A stretch of DNA of 50,750 bases from Bacteroidota bacterium (lineage in GTDB: Bacteria; Bacteroidota; Bacteroidia; JABEUT01): positions 1-50,750 of the forward strand of contig JABDCA010000020.1 of NCBI GenBank assembly GCA_013288345.1, in the 5' to 3' direction. The notes beneath the pieces were generated by a model. It made no database searches and had not been told where the DNA came from. It saw only the letters and a list, made by a program, of their open reading frames with translations. A program made the translations under genes and the position numbers. This document shows, in pieces, positions 8,574 to 17,265 of this stretch; the stretch's first letter is position 1, and every line of letters begins with the position of its first letter.

Positions 8574-8840
8574 ATGATTCGCCTCCTTATAAAAGTAAAA
8601 CCCGGCTCGGGTAAAGATGAAATAATTGTTGATTCTGGAAATAATCTGTCGGTTAAGATAAAAGCTAAGCCAATTGATGGTGAAGCAAATGAATATCTAA
8701 TCGAATACCTTGCCAAAGAGTTTAACATCAGTAAGGGTAATATTCAACTGGAAAAGGGTGCCACCAGCCGCCTCAAGCGAATTGCTTTAACCATGGAACA
8801 AAGCCGTTTTGATGAAATACTAAAGAAGTACAGAAAGTAG
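8574..8840 (+). CDS. DUF167 (YggU-family) protein
   Basis: A small 88-residue protein with the DUF167 signature: an N-terminal strand (LLIKVKPGSGKDEI), the central VKIKAKPIDGEANEYLIEYL and the C-terminal GATSRLKRI. Family members have a solved alpha/beta fold but no agreed function; in many genomes they sit next to YggT or proline synthase-like genes. Here it is the third gene of the HAO-ACMSD unit, with no gap after the ACMSD stop codon. Convergent with the thioredoxin-fold gene, 10 bases away. Confidence 0.9.
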   Translation: MIRLLIKVKPGSGKDEIIVDSGNNLSVKIKAKPIDGEANEYLIEYLAKEFNISKGNIQLEKGATSRLKRIALTMEQSRFDEILKKYRK

Positions 8841-8850
8841 GCTATGCCTA

Positions 8851-10266
8851 CTACTTTTTCCACTTCTTCTCCTTGTAATGCTTCAGTACCTTATCAAGGT
8901 CATCAGTATCTATTTTCTTGGCTATTATAACCTTGTTTTCATTTAACAAGTATATCATTGGTGTTGTAAGCACATCATAATCGTGCCTGAAGTTGCTGGT
9001 ATGGTATATGTCCATTACGTTTATCCAATCTAGCTTATGTGCTTTCACATAATCTTTCCACTTGGTGGTGCTGCTTTCGTTTGTTTGTATAGCATACACT
9101 TCAATGCCCTCTGCCTTTATAGAATCATACCAACGTATAAGTTTAGGTGTTTCTTTTTGGCAATGGCCGCAGTCAAAATCCCAGAAATACAAAATGGTGT
9201 ATTCTGCTTTAATAGAATCGAACGCCTGCATTACATTGTTCGAGTCGGGCATTACAAGGGTAGGCGCACGCTTGCCTACAAGTATAGGATCAAGTTGCTG
9301 GGCACGGCTACGTATCTTTTCTAATTGAGTAGGTGTTACCCATGTGGCTTTATCTGCAGTGTAATACTTTTGAGCCATGTGAACAAATACAGCATCCATA
9401 CCCATAATGTTCGAAGATTCGTAGGTGCTGGTTATATAGGCCACAATAAACTTGAACATATCTTTATCCTGAGATGCTTTTTGTACAAGGTAATCGGCAG
9501 CTACAATTATAGAATCAGGATCATTTTGGGTAAGTCTTTCAAGGTATTCTTTAATCTTTGGGTAAAATACTTCTGAGCGCACCAATCGGCCGTCTGTAAA
9601 ATCTACATTGTCGAAAAAATGGGCTTTATAATACCTGTATGGGAAGGTAGAGTCTGCTCTTCCGTTAGCCAATTTTGGTGAAGGCGGAACAACAGGTTCT
9701 TCGGCTGCATTAAATAGCTTTGATAACAAAAGATCGGAATGAGAATGAATAAAACCAAGTTTATAGCGCACAACCTGGGCATTAAGCGTATCTAGTTTTA
9801 CTTTTGCACCACTTTTATCAGGGCCATTTTTTACCTGTTTTTCCAATGTGTCTAACTCATTGTGCCTTGCAGTAATATACCTTAAGTATTCATAAAATAT
9901 TTTATTCTCATCTGAACCGGTTACTTTCATTGATTTTGTAAAATCAACAGTATCGGCAGACATTGAAAAGCGCTGCTCCTTGTCTATGATCAACTGAAAG
10001 TATCTTGCTTTGCTTTTCAGCATTATAAAGTATATACCACCTGGTAGTTCCTTATCCCCTGCAAATTCAAAGTTTCCTTTTTCGTCAACCTTGGCAGTAT
10101 CTTGTATATAGGCTTTGTCGCCATAATTGCAACCCAAAAAGCAAATGGTGTTTTTTAATCCCGAAAGGTTAAACTTTAAGTCGTGAGCTTTGGGCGCAGC
10201 TTGCAGTGAAAGAATACCGCTTACAAAAAATAGTCCGCTTAATAGAATAGATTTTGTTCTTACCAT
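8851..10266 (-). CDS. TlpA-like thioredoxin-fold protein with N-terminal DUF4369-like domain (copy 1)
   Basis: An exported 471-residue protein. A signal peptide ends near residue 23 (LSLQAAP). A DUF4369-like beta domain occupies about 28-120 (KGNFEFAGDKELPGGIYFIML), then a helical middle part, then a thioredoxin fold from about 330. The active site is CGHC (Cys366, Cys369) after FWDFD, with the cis-proline at TTPM (about 436). Such proteins are periplasmic thiol-disulfide oxidoreductases or cytochrome-maturation-like factors in Bacteroidota; substrates are not known. The next gene upstream is a close paralogue with the same order and length. A TAACTTTG core at 10287-10294 (minus strand) is a candidate promoter. 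Confidence 0.85.
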   Translation of the reverse strand: MVRTKSILLSGLFFVSGILSLQAAPKAHDLKFNLSGLKNTICFLGCNYGDKAYIQDTAKVDEKGNFEFAGDKELPGGIYFIMLKSKARYFQLIIDKEQRFSMSADTVDFTKSMKVTGSDENKIFYEYLRYITARHNELDTLEKQVKNGPDKSGAKVKLDTLNAQVVRYKLGFIHSHSDLLLSKLFNAAEEPVVPPSPKLANGRADSTFPYRYYKAHFFDNVDFTDGRLVRSEVFYPKIKEYLERLTQNDPDSIIVAADYLVQKASQDKDMFKFIVAYITSTYESSNIMGMDAVFVHMAQKYYTADKATWVTPTQLEKIRSRAQQLDPILVGKRAPTLVMPDSNNVMQAFDSIKAEYTILYFWDFDCGHCQKETPKLIRWYDSIKAEGIEVYAIQTNESSTTKWKDYVKAHKLDWINVMDIYHTSNFRHDYDVLTTPMIYLLNENKVIIAKKIDTDDLDKVLKHYKEKKWKK

Positions 10267-10352
10267 AATGTAGATTTATATACGGGCAAAGTTAATATTA
10301 AATTAGTTAGTCTTGTTTTATGACCAGCCATTAACAAATCATTAACAAGTCG

Positions 10353-11762
10353 CTATTTCTTCCGCAATAACATAAAATGCTTTAGCACTTTATCAAGGTT
10401 ATCGGTATCAAGCTTTTTGGCAATTATATTCTTGTGTTTATCCAGTAAGTATATCATAGGTGTAGTTACTACATCATAATCGTGCCTGAAATTACCGGTA
10501 TGGAAAAGATCCATCACGTTTATCCAGTCGAGCTTATGTTTTTTTACATAATCCTTCCATTTATCTGCCCCGGTAGAGTTTGTTTGCACCGCATATACTT
10601 CAACTCCTTCAGCCTTTACAGAATCATACCACCTTATAAGTTTAGGAGTTTCTTTTTGACAATGACTGCAGTCGTAATCCCAAAAATATATAACTGTAAA
10701 CTCTGTTTTTATTGAATCGAGTGACTGCATTACATTGTTTGAATCGGGCAGGGCAATAGGTATGGCTCTTTTTCCAAGCAGTATAGGCTCAAGTTGATCA
10801 GCGCGTTCTTTTACACGTTCCAGTTGCGATGCGGTAACCCAGGTAGCCAGCTCGGGGGTGTAGTATTTCTTTGCCATGTGCACAAATACAGCATCCATGC
10901 CCATTATTTCAGAGTTTTCGTAAGTATAAATGATGTATTGTACAAGAAATTTGAACATATCCTTGTCGGTACCTGCTTTCTGAATAAGGTAATCGGCCGC
11001 TGCAATTATTGAATCAGGATTGGGTATTATTATCCGGGTAAGGTATTCTTTGATCTTTGGGAAGAATACAGGTGTATGTAATATTCTGGGGTCACTAAAG
11101 TCAACATTATCAAAAAAATGTGCCTTATAATACTGGTAAGTAAAGTTTGAGTCGGGCCTGCCGTTTGATAGGGTAGGAGCAGGAGGTATAACAGGGTCTT
11201 CAACCATGTTTAATATTTTTGCCAAAAGCATATCCGGGTGCTTTGCAATAAAATCGGTACCGTATTTTTTGCCAATAGTGTTAAGTGAATCAAATCTCCT
11301 TTTTGCCCCGTCTTTATCCGGTCCGTTTTTGATTTGCTTTGCCAGAGTATCTAACTTTTCGTGTGTGGTTACCGAATATTCCTGAAACTCATAAAAAAGT
11401 TTGTTCTCTTCCGAACCCTGTACCTTCATGGTTTTAACATAGTTGGTACTATCTGCCTGCATCGAAAACTTTTGCTCTTTATCAATTATCAGTTCAAATA
11501 GTTTTCTCTTATTTGCCGAAACTATAAAGTAAGCTCCTCCATCTAATTCCTTTTCGCCCGAAAACTCAAAATTGCCTTTGTCATCTACCTTGGCTGTATC
11601 ATATATATAGTCGTGATCTCCATAATGGCCACCCAAATAACACACGGTATTTTTAAGCCCGGCAACATTAAACTTTAAGTCGTGCTTTTTAGGCGCAGCT
11701 TTTAGGGTTATTGAAATGAGAATAAGGTATAAAGTGCTTAAATAAAGGGCTTTTAGTTTCAC
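10353..11762 (-). CDS. TlpA-like thioredoxin-fold protein with N-terminal DUF4369-like domain (copy 2)
   Basis: A paralogue of the downstream gene, alike along its whole length (for example QKETPKLIRWYDS and HKLDWINVMD in both). The signal peptide ends near residue 24 (TLKAAP). The domain order is the same; the active site reads CSHC (Cys365, Cys368) instead of CGHC, and the cis-Pro is kept at TTPM. The start codon is GTG at 11762; it gives a good signal peptide and lies 23 nt behind a TAAATTTG core. The one-residue change between the two cysteines could shift redox potential, suggesting the pair may not be fully redundant. Same strand, with an 86-base gap to copy 1. Confidence 0.85.
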   Translation of the reverse strand: MKLKALYLSTLYLILISITLKAAPKKHDLKFNVAGLKNTVCYLGGHYGDHDYIYDTAKVDDKGNFEFSGEKELDGGAYFIVSANKRKLFELIIDKEQKFSMQADSTNYVKTMKVQGSEENKLFYEFQEYSVTTHEKLDTLAKQIKNGPDKDGAKRRFDSLNTIGKKYGTDFIAKHPDMLLAKILNMVEDPVIPPAPTLSNGRPDSNFTYQYYKAHFFDNVDFSDPRILHTPVFFPKIKEYLTRIIIPNPDSIIAAADYLIQKAGTDKDMFKFLVQYIIYTYENSEIMGMDAVFVHMAKKYYTPELATWVTASQLERVKERADQLEPILLGKRAIPIALPDSNNVMQSLDSIKTEFTVIYFWDYDCSHCQKETPKLIRWYDSVKAEGVEVYAVQTNSTGADKWKDYVKKHKLDWINVMDLFHTGNFRHDYDVVTTPMIYLLDKHKNIIAKKLDTDNLDKVLKHFMLLRKK

Positions 11763-11784
11763 GCTTGTAGGTAATTAAGTTTTT

Positions 11785-11819
11785 CAAATTTAGTAATTTT
11801 AAGGATACTTTTAAGCAAA
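11785..11819 (-). promoter_or_regulatory. Bacteroidota promoter for the thioredoxin-fold pair
   Basis: On the minus strand TTTG (11819-11816), 23 nt, then TAAATTTG (11792-11785). Both boxes match the phylum consensus and the spacing is at the upper limit. The GTG start follows 22 nt later. Confidence 0.55.
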
Positions 11820-11864
11820 TTAGCATGTAGTTTGGCTTCTTTAATACCGCTTATTGACAAAATA

Positions 11865-11894
11865 AAAGAGCCCCACATAATTGCAAGGCTCTTT
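11865..11894 (-). terminator. Intrinsic terminator after the 195-residue lipoprotein gene
   Basis: An 8-bp stem AAAGAGCC / GGCTCTTT with a 14-nt loop, followed on the minus strand by TTTTATTTT. It lies 23 bases past the stop of the minus-strand lipoprotein gene. Confidence 0.7.
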
Positions 11895-11916
11895 CGGTGA
11901 GGTTTATTTTTTAATA

Positions 11917-12504
11917 TTAGAAGCTTACGATCTTCAATATCCACAGAATAAACAAAATCAGGGCAACTAAAAAGAGCAAATAAAGTAATGGGCCAAGTCC
12001 TGCTAATATAGCATCTAGTAAACAAATAGCCAGTATTATTATAATAATCAGTAGTAATACACTTATATGTCCGCCTTCATTGGTCTTAGTACTCATAGTA
12101 ACTGTTTCAGGAGCAAAGCTTTTGGCCTGAACTGCCGTACCTTCCATTTTAGCAATACTGGTAGATGAGCTTTGTTTTGCCAATGCACTCAAAATGGCCT
12201 TTGTTTTCATTTTTTTAGTGTTAGCAACAATAACATTAGTTACTGCCTTAGTGTTCTTATCCGATTGAGCTAATTGGCTTGATATTGTAGCCTTTGGTTG
12301 TTCGGTTGGAACAGATGGCGTTATTTGTGTTGGTGTTGTTTTTGCTGTAACCTTTTGCGCTATAGTTGTAGGGGTATTTTTTGAATAATCAACATAATAG
12401 CCACTGTTGTAATGGCGTTTCATTACCGAAAAATTTGATGCACATGACGAGAATAAGATACTTGCAGTAATAAAGAGGGCACTGTAGTTTAATAGTTTTT
12501 TCAT
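11917..12504 (-). CDS. Lipoprotein with C-terminal transmembrane pair, unknown function
   Basis: The N-terminus MKKLLNYSALFITASILFSSC is a lipoprotein signal with a lipobox ending at Cys21. A Thr/Ser/Ala/Lys-rich low-complexity stretch (about 45-140) follows. The C-terminus has two very hydrophobic segments at about 147-167 (VLLLIIIIILAICLLDAILAG) and 172-192. A lipid anchor plus a hairpin of membrane helices is uncommon; the C-terminal part resembles small YqaE/PMP3-like hydrophobic hairpins (LDAILAGLGPLLYLLFLVALILFILWIL, read here as two helices). The function is not inferred. Flanked by a good terminator, it is probably monocistronic. Confidence 0.65.
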   Translation of the reverse strand: MKKLLNYSALFITASILFSSCASNFSVMKRHYNSGYYVDYSKNTPTTIAQKVTAKTTPTQITPSVPTEQPKATISSQLAQSDKNTKAVTNVIVANTKKMKTKAILSALAKQSSSTSIAKMEGTAVQAKSFAPETVTMSTKTNEGGHISVLLLIIIIILAICLLDAILAGLGPLLYLLFLVALILFILWILKIVSF

Positions 12505-12640
12505 AATGCTTAGGGATTATTAGGTAATTCTTTTTAATGTAATGCTCAACTGCTTTTGTTGTGCAAAAATGCACTTTTTTGAATATAAAGTATTATGCAA
12601 GTGAATATTTATTTTTCGGGTTCTTTTCATTCACGTAGTC

Positions 12641-12648
12641 TATCTTTG
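12641..12648 (+). promoter_or_regulatory. Bacteroidota -7 element close to the start of the exonuclease fusion gene
   Basis: TATCTTTG matches TAnnTTTG and ends 10 nt before the ATG at 12659, implying a very short leader. No clear -33 box was seen. Confidence 0.45.
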
Positions 12649-12658
12649 CATTACGTTT

Positions 12659-14023
12659 ATGTTTGCCATAATAGATATAGAAACCTGTGGTCAGAAGTTC
12701 CGTCATCCTCAAGGGCGTATAATTGATATTGCCATACTTATTCATGATGGGTTGCAAGTTGTAGAAAGGTTTTCTACACTTATTAACCCAGGATGCTATA
12801 TAAGCGGATTTTATAGTAACCTGTCAGGTATTACCAATGATATGGTAGCTGATGCACCGCACTTTCATCAGGTTGCTAAAAAGATAGTGGAACTTACGGA
12901 GGGGAAAATATTTGTAGCCCATAATGTTGGGTTCGATTACAGTTTTATAAAAGAGGAGTTTGCCTTTCTGGGTTATAATTTCAGAAGAGAAAAACTTTGT
13001 ACAGTAAAATTGAGCCGTAAGCTATTGCCTAAAAGGATATCATACAGTCTGGGGCATTTATGTGCTTCACTAAATATCCCTATTGTAAACAGACATAGAG
13101 CATTGGGCGATGCTGAAGCAACTGCCATATTGTTTGACCTTTTGTTGCAATTAAAATCGCAAAGCCCTACCTATAAAAGTATGGGTATAGATGAAATAAT
13201 GGCGACAAGGTTGGATAAAATAAAAGACTATGTATTAAAGAAGTTACCAGAAGAATGTGGAGTTTATTACTTCCTCGATAAAGAAGGAAAGATCATATAC
13301 ATTGGCAAATCGACCAATATATATAACAGGGCCATGAGCCACTTTAACAGCCATGAGCGCAAGGGTAAGCGAATGTTGAATGAATTGTATAATGCCGAAC
13401 ATGAATTAACGGGTAGCGAACTGATTGCACTATTATTAGAAGCAGAAGAAATAAAAAAGCACAAACCTCACTTTAACCGCGCGCAAAAGGCAGATATATT
13501 TACACATAGCATCAATTGGTTTGAAGATAAGCAAGGCATTATTAATTTTAAGATTGAGCCTTATGATGAAACAGGAACATACCTGCAGGCTTTTACGTCA
13601 TATATTGCTGCAAGAGAACGCCTTGAATTGTGGGCTGATGAATATTCGCTTTGCCTTAAGTATTGTGGTTTATCAGACGATGAAGTATGTTTTAATTACC
13701 AGATAAAGAAGTGCAGAGGAATTTGTGCAGGCATAGAATCGAAAGATGAATACAATAAACGTGCAGGTAAGCTTGTAAATGAATATTCCTTTGGTAAGCA
13801 AAATTTTATGGTAGTTGATAAAGGCCGCAGGCCCGATGAACAATCTCTTATTTTAATTGAGGACGGACACTATGCAGGGTACGGTTATTTCGATTCTTCT
13901 ACACAAATGCAAAACCCGGCTGAGTTGAAAGAAGTTATTAAGCACACTACTTACTATGCCGACCATGATACTATTGTGAGGAGCTATTTAAAGTCGAAAT
14001 CGTTGCGGAAGATATTGCTATGA
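12659..14023 (+). CDS. DnaQ-type 3'-5' exonuclease fused to GIY-YIG endonuclease domain
   Basis: Residues 1-165 form a DEDDh exonuclease like the polymerase III epsilon subunit: Asp6 and Glu8 (IIDIETCG), Asp93 (HNVGFDYSF), and His146 and Asp151 (HRALGDAEA). Residues about 197-280 form a GIY-YIG domain like the N-terminal half of UvrC/Cho: GVYYF (201-205), YIGKS (214-218), and LLLEAEEIK with the catalytic Glu at 261. The remaining 170 residues include a small Cys-bearing segment (KYCGLSDDEVCFNYQIKKC). Fusions of this kind are known in Bacteroidota and actinobacteria and are thought to act in DNA repair, incising and trimming lesions. No UvrC helix-hairpin-helix end is visible. The gene stands alone. 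Confidence 0.9.
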   Translation: MFAIIDIETCGQKFRHPQGRIIDIAILIHDGLQVVERFSTLINPGCYISGFYSNLSGITNDMVADAPHFHQVAKKIVELTEGKIFVAHNVGFDYSFIKEEFAFLGYNFRREKLCTVKLSRKLLPKRISYSLGHLCASLNIPIVNRHRALGDAEATAILFDLLLQLKSQSPTYKSMGIDEIMATRLDKIKDYVLKKLPEECGVYYFLDKEGKIIYIGKSTNIYNRAMSHFNSHERKGKRMLNELYNAEHELTGSELIALLLEAEEIKKHKPHFNRAQKADIFTHSINWFEDKQGIINFKIEPYDETGTYLQAFTSYIAARERLELWADEYSLCLKYCGLSDDEVCFNYQIKKCRGICAGIESKDEYNKRAGKLVNEYSFGKQNFMVVDKGRRPDEQSLILIEDGHYAGYGYFDSSTQMQNPAELKEVIKHTTYYADHDTIVRSYLKSKSLRKILL

Positions 14024-14099
14024 AGCAAACAAGTAGTGTGTTAAGCGTTTGTTATTTTTGTTGGGATAACCCAGGGGATAAACTCCATAAGCTATATTA

Positions 14100-15575
14100 A
14101 TGAAGTCTGTATTTCAGTCAGAATATCGTAAGTTCTTTTTCTGGGCACTGGTGCTTAATATTATAACTGCATGGTTTAGCCTTGGCTACCATCATCCTGA
14201 TGAGCATTTTCAAATACTCGAAATTTGTAACTACAAACTTGGCAATACCCCAATAGCCGATTTGCCATGGGAATTTGCGGCTAAGGCACGGCCCGGATTG
14301 CAACCATTTATTGCATATTGTTTTATAAGAGTTTTTCATTTTTTAGGCATCCTTAATCCTTTTTTAATTACGTTTTTGCTCAGGCTAAGTATAGCCCTCA
14401 CCGGATGGTTTGTGGTTTGCAAATTAGTAATGCTATTGTTGCCTGATTTTTCGACACCTAAAGGCAAAAAAATATTTATACTGTTAAGTTTCTTTTTATG
14501 GTTTGTGCCTTATCTCAATGCCCGTTTCTCTTCAGAAAATGCAGCAGCAGTATGCTTTCTATGGATATTTTATCTTTTATTAAAGCCGTATACATCTTCC
14601 AATATAAAGAACAGTTCATTTCTATTAATAGGCTTTTTATTAGGACTTTCTTTCTTTTTCAGATTTCAAATGGCATTTGCTATTGTTGGGGTGGGGGCCT
14701 GGTTATTGTTTATTAAAAAGATAAATTGGAAAAACTGGCTTGCATTAATTTTTGCAGGGTTAATTGCCGCCGGACTTTGTATTTGCATTGACAGATGGCA
14801 ATATGGTGCATGGGTGTTTACTCCATACCACTATTACCATGTAAATATTTTAGAGAATGTTGCTGCAAGCAGTGGTGTTGACCCAGGGTGGTGGTATTTT
14901 ATGTTATTCTTTTGGATTGCCATACCTCCGCTTAGTTTGGTTTTATTGGGTGGCTTTTTTATAGGGACTTATATAAAACCCAAACATGTTTTTGTATTTG
15001 CTTTATTGGGCTTTTTAATAGGCCATGCTATAATAGGCCATAAGGAAATGCGCTTTTTGTTTCCTATGTGGTTTGCATTTATTTACCTGGCATCTGTTGG
15101 ATTCGACTGGTGCATTGTTAAATATAAAAGCAATAAATGGTTCACCTATAGTTTCGGTTTTTTGATGGTATTGAATTGCCTCATGCTGACTTACCGGACT
15201 TTTGTTCCGGCACAAGAAGCTATACCTTGTTTTAAGTTTGTGTATAGTTATTTTAAACAAAAAAACACAACCATACTTTGTGTACGAGAGCCGGTATTTT
15301 GTTTAGCCGGGGTAAAAGCTGATTTTTATAAACCTAAGAACATTAACGAAATTGTTTTTAAAGATGAAGATGCACTCGCTTCATACATGGATACGAATAA
15401 AGAAGATTCAGTAATTGTATTTAAAAAAACAGCCACGTTGGGCAATAAACTAAGTAGCACATATAGAAACAAAAGAATTTACCTGCTTTACCCGGAATGG
15501 CTCTTGAACTTTAACTTTAATAACTGGATTGAAAGGGCAAATGTTTGGAGTATGTACGTTTTGTATAAGAAATAG
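14100..15575 (+). CDS. GT22-like mannosyltransferase, polytopic membrane protein
   Basis: A 491-residue membrane protein with about ten hydrophobic segments. The first loop carries HHPDEHFQILE (about 31-41), the acidic motif typical of glycosyltransferase family 22 (PIG-B/ALG9/ALG12-like, HPDE-x-x-Q). FxFR in the fourth region and HKEMRFLFPM (about 313-322) also match the family. These enzymes move mannose from a polyprenyl-phosphate donor; in bacteria the acceptor is usually an envelope glycan, lipid or glycoprotein. The donor and acceptor here are unknown. The C-terminal 120 residues form a soluble domain. It lies between unrelated genes, so context does not help. Confidence 0.78.
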   Translation: MKSVFQSEYRKFFFWALVLNIITAWFSLGYHHPDEHFQILEICNYKLGNTPIADLPWEFAAKARPGLQPFIAYCFIRVFHFLGILNPFLITFLLRLSIALTGWFVVCKLVMLLLPDFSTPKGKKIFILLSFFLWFVPYLNARFSSENAAAVCFLWIFYLLLKPYTSSNIKNSSFLLIGFLLGLSFFFRFQMAFAIVGVGAWLLFIKKINWKNWLALIFAGLIAAGLCICIDRWQYGAWVFTPYHYYHVNILENVAASSGVDPGWWYFMLFFWIAIPPLSLVLLGGFFIGTYIKPKHVFVFALLGFLIGHAIIGHKEMRFLFPMWFAFIYLASVGFDWCIVKYKSNKWFTYSFGFLMVLNCLMLTYRTFVPAQEAIPCFKFVYSYFKQKNTTILCVREPVFCLAGVKADFYKPKNINEIVFKDEDALASYMDTNKEDSVIVFKKTATLGNKLSSTYRNKRIYLLYPEWLLNFNFNNWIERANVWSMYVLYKK

Positions 15576-15653
15576 CTGGTTTTACAGTGCTATTTTAACA
15601 GATTGCAATAATCCCATATCTTTTTTATATTTTTATAGTCTGAAACAAGAAAG

Positions 15654-17252
15654 ATGCATAGAAGAAAAATTATACTCATCCTCGGTATATTATTTTCGAT
15701 AGTAGTTATACCTGCTATTGCCCAGAATGATGAATCTGTAGCAACTGCCAGTGCAGGTGATGCTGATGCCTATTTTTCGCAAGAGGATTTTGACGATGCA
15801 CTCGAAGCTTATCTCACTTTAGTAGATAAGTACCCTGATAATGAACTATACAATTATCGCGTGGGTGTTTGTTACCTCTATACAAACCTTGATAAAACAA
15901 AGGCAATACCTTATTTAGAGGTGGGTGCCCACATGAAGAAACATAGCCCCAATACCTTGTATTTATTAGGAAGGGCATACCAGTTTGCTTATAGATTTGA
16001 TGATGCCATTAAAACATTTACTGACTTTAAAACAGAAGGCAAAGGTGCAGCAGAAAACCTGAAAGATGCCGATGCCCAAATACAATACTGTATGAATGCC
16101 AAGGAGCTTATGAAGTTCCCTGTAAATGTAAGTTTTGAAAATTTGGGTAAAAACATCAACTCACAGTATGATGATTATTATCCGTTTGTGCCAACCGATG
16201 AATCGTTTATTCTGTTTAATAGTAAACGGGGTGGGGCAGGCAAGAAAAAGGTTTCAGCCAATAATTTTTCCCCATCTATTTATATATCGTATGTAAGTGG
16301 TGGCCAGTTTCAGCCTGCAACCAATATTGGCCAGCCGGTAGATGTGGCAGGTAAGAGTTCAGAAGTTGTAGGCCTGTCGAAAGAAGGTGATTATATGCTT
16401 TTCTATTATTTCGATAAAAGAGGATATGGAAGTATTTACAGTACTACCGACGATGCAGGGAAAAACTTTAGCAACCCTGTTGTGTTGCCAGAAGCAATAA
16501 ACCAGAAGAATCAATACCAGATAGCTGCATCAGTAACTGCCGATGGCAGCACTATGTATTTTGCCAGTGATCGTCCGGGTGGCCTTGGTGGAGTAGATAT
16601 ATATGTTTCGAAAAAACTACCTAATGGCGGTTGGGGTGTTCCGCAAAATGCGGGCCCTGCTATTAACACATCAAGCAACGAAGATTTTCCGAATATATCA
16701 CCCGATGGCAAAACTCTTTACTTCAGTTCGCAGGGTCATACTGGTATGGGTGGCTATGATATATATAAGGCAATTTGGAATGATTCAACCAATCAATGGG
16801 CATCGGTGCAAAATATGGGCTATCCAATAAATACTCCTGATGATGATATGAACTTCCGCCTTGCCGCAAATGGCAGCTACGGTTACATTTCGCAGGTACG
16901 CAAGGGTGGTATGGGAGGCCTTGATGTATACCGCATAAAATTTAATGATGCGGAGCAAAGGTATTCTGTAGTTAAAGGCCTTATACGTGCTGCCGATACT
17001 GCTTCTAAGATCAAAAATTATAGCGATATTATGATAACCATTAGTGATGCCAAGACAAATGAATTATATGGTAACTATGTACCTAACGGAGCTACGGGCA
17101 GGTATGTAATGATACTACCACCAGGGAAATATCACGTAAGCGTACAGGACGAAAGCTTTACTGAGTATAAACAAGACCTCAATATTGAAGATAAAGGTTC
17201 GTTTAAAACGGAAATAGATCAGGACGTATTGCTTACACACGTTCCTAAATAA
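15654..17252 (+). CDS. Exported TPR plus PD40 (WD40-like) protein
   Basis: A signal peptide ends near residue 23 (IPAIAQN). TPR-like helices run over about 35-150 (DAYFSQEDFDDALEAYLTLVDKYPDN). A beta-propeller of PD40 repeats covers about 175-430 (TADGSTMYFASDRPGGLGGVDIY; SPDGKTLYFSSQGHTGMGGYDIY). A C-terminal carboxypeptidase-regulatory-like beta domain covers about 440-532. The plan recalls PorE/SprE-type envelope proteins of Bacteroidota, but the peptidoglycan-binding OmpA domain that PorE carries is absent. A periplasmic or outer-membrane scaffold role is likely; involvement in type IX secretion is only a guess. The ATG at 15654 is the only start giving a signal peptide. Confidence 0.82.
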   Translation: MHRRKIILILGILFSIVVIPAIAQNDESVATASAGDADAYFSQEDFDDALEAYLTLVDKYPDNELYNYRVGVCYLYTNLDKTKAIPYLEVGAHMKKHSPNTLYLLGRAYQFAYRFDDAIKTFTDFKTEGKGAAENLKDADAQIQYCMNAKELMKFPVNVSFENLGKNINSQYDDYYPFVPTDESFILFNSKRGGAGKKKVSANNFSPSIYISYVSGGQFQPATNIGQPVDVAGKSSEVVGLSKEGDYMLFYYFDKRGYGSIYSTTDDAGKNFSNPVVLPEAINQKNQYQIAASVTADGSTMYFASDRPGGLGGVDIYVSKKLPNGGWGVPQNAGPAINTSSNEDFPNISPDGKTLYFSSQGHTGMGGYDIYKAIWNDSTNQWASVQNMGYPINTPDDDMNFRLAANGSYGYISQVRKGGMGGLDVYRIKFNDAEQRYSVVKGLIRAADTASKIKNYSDIMITISDAKTNELYGNYVPNGATGRYVMILPPGKYHVSVQDESFTEYKQDLNIEDKGSFKTEIDQDVLLTHVPK

Positions 17253-17265
17253 GCAAGGTATTATA

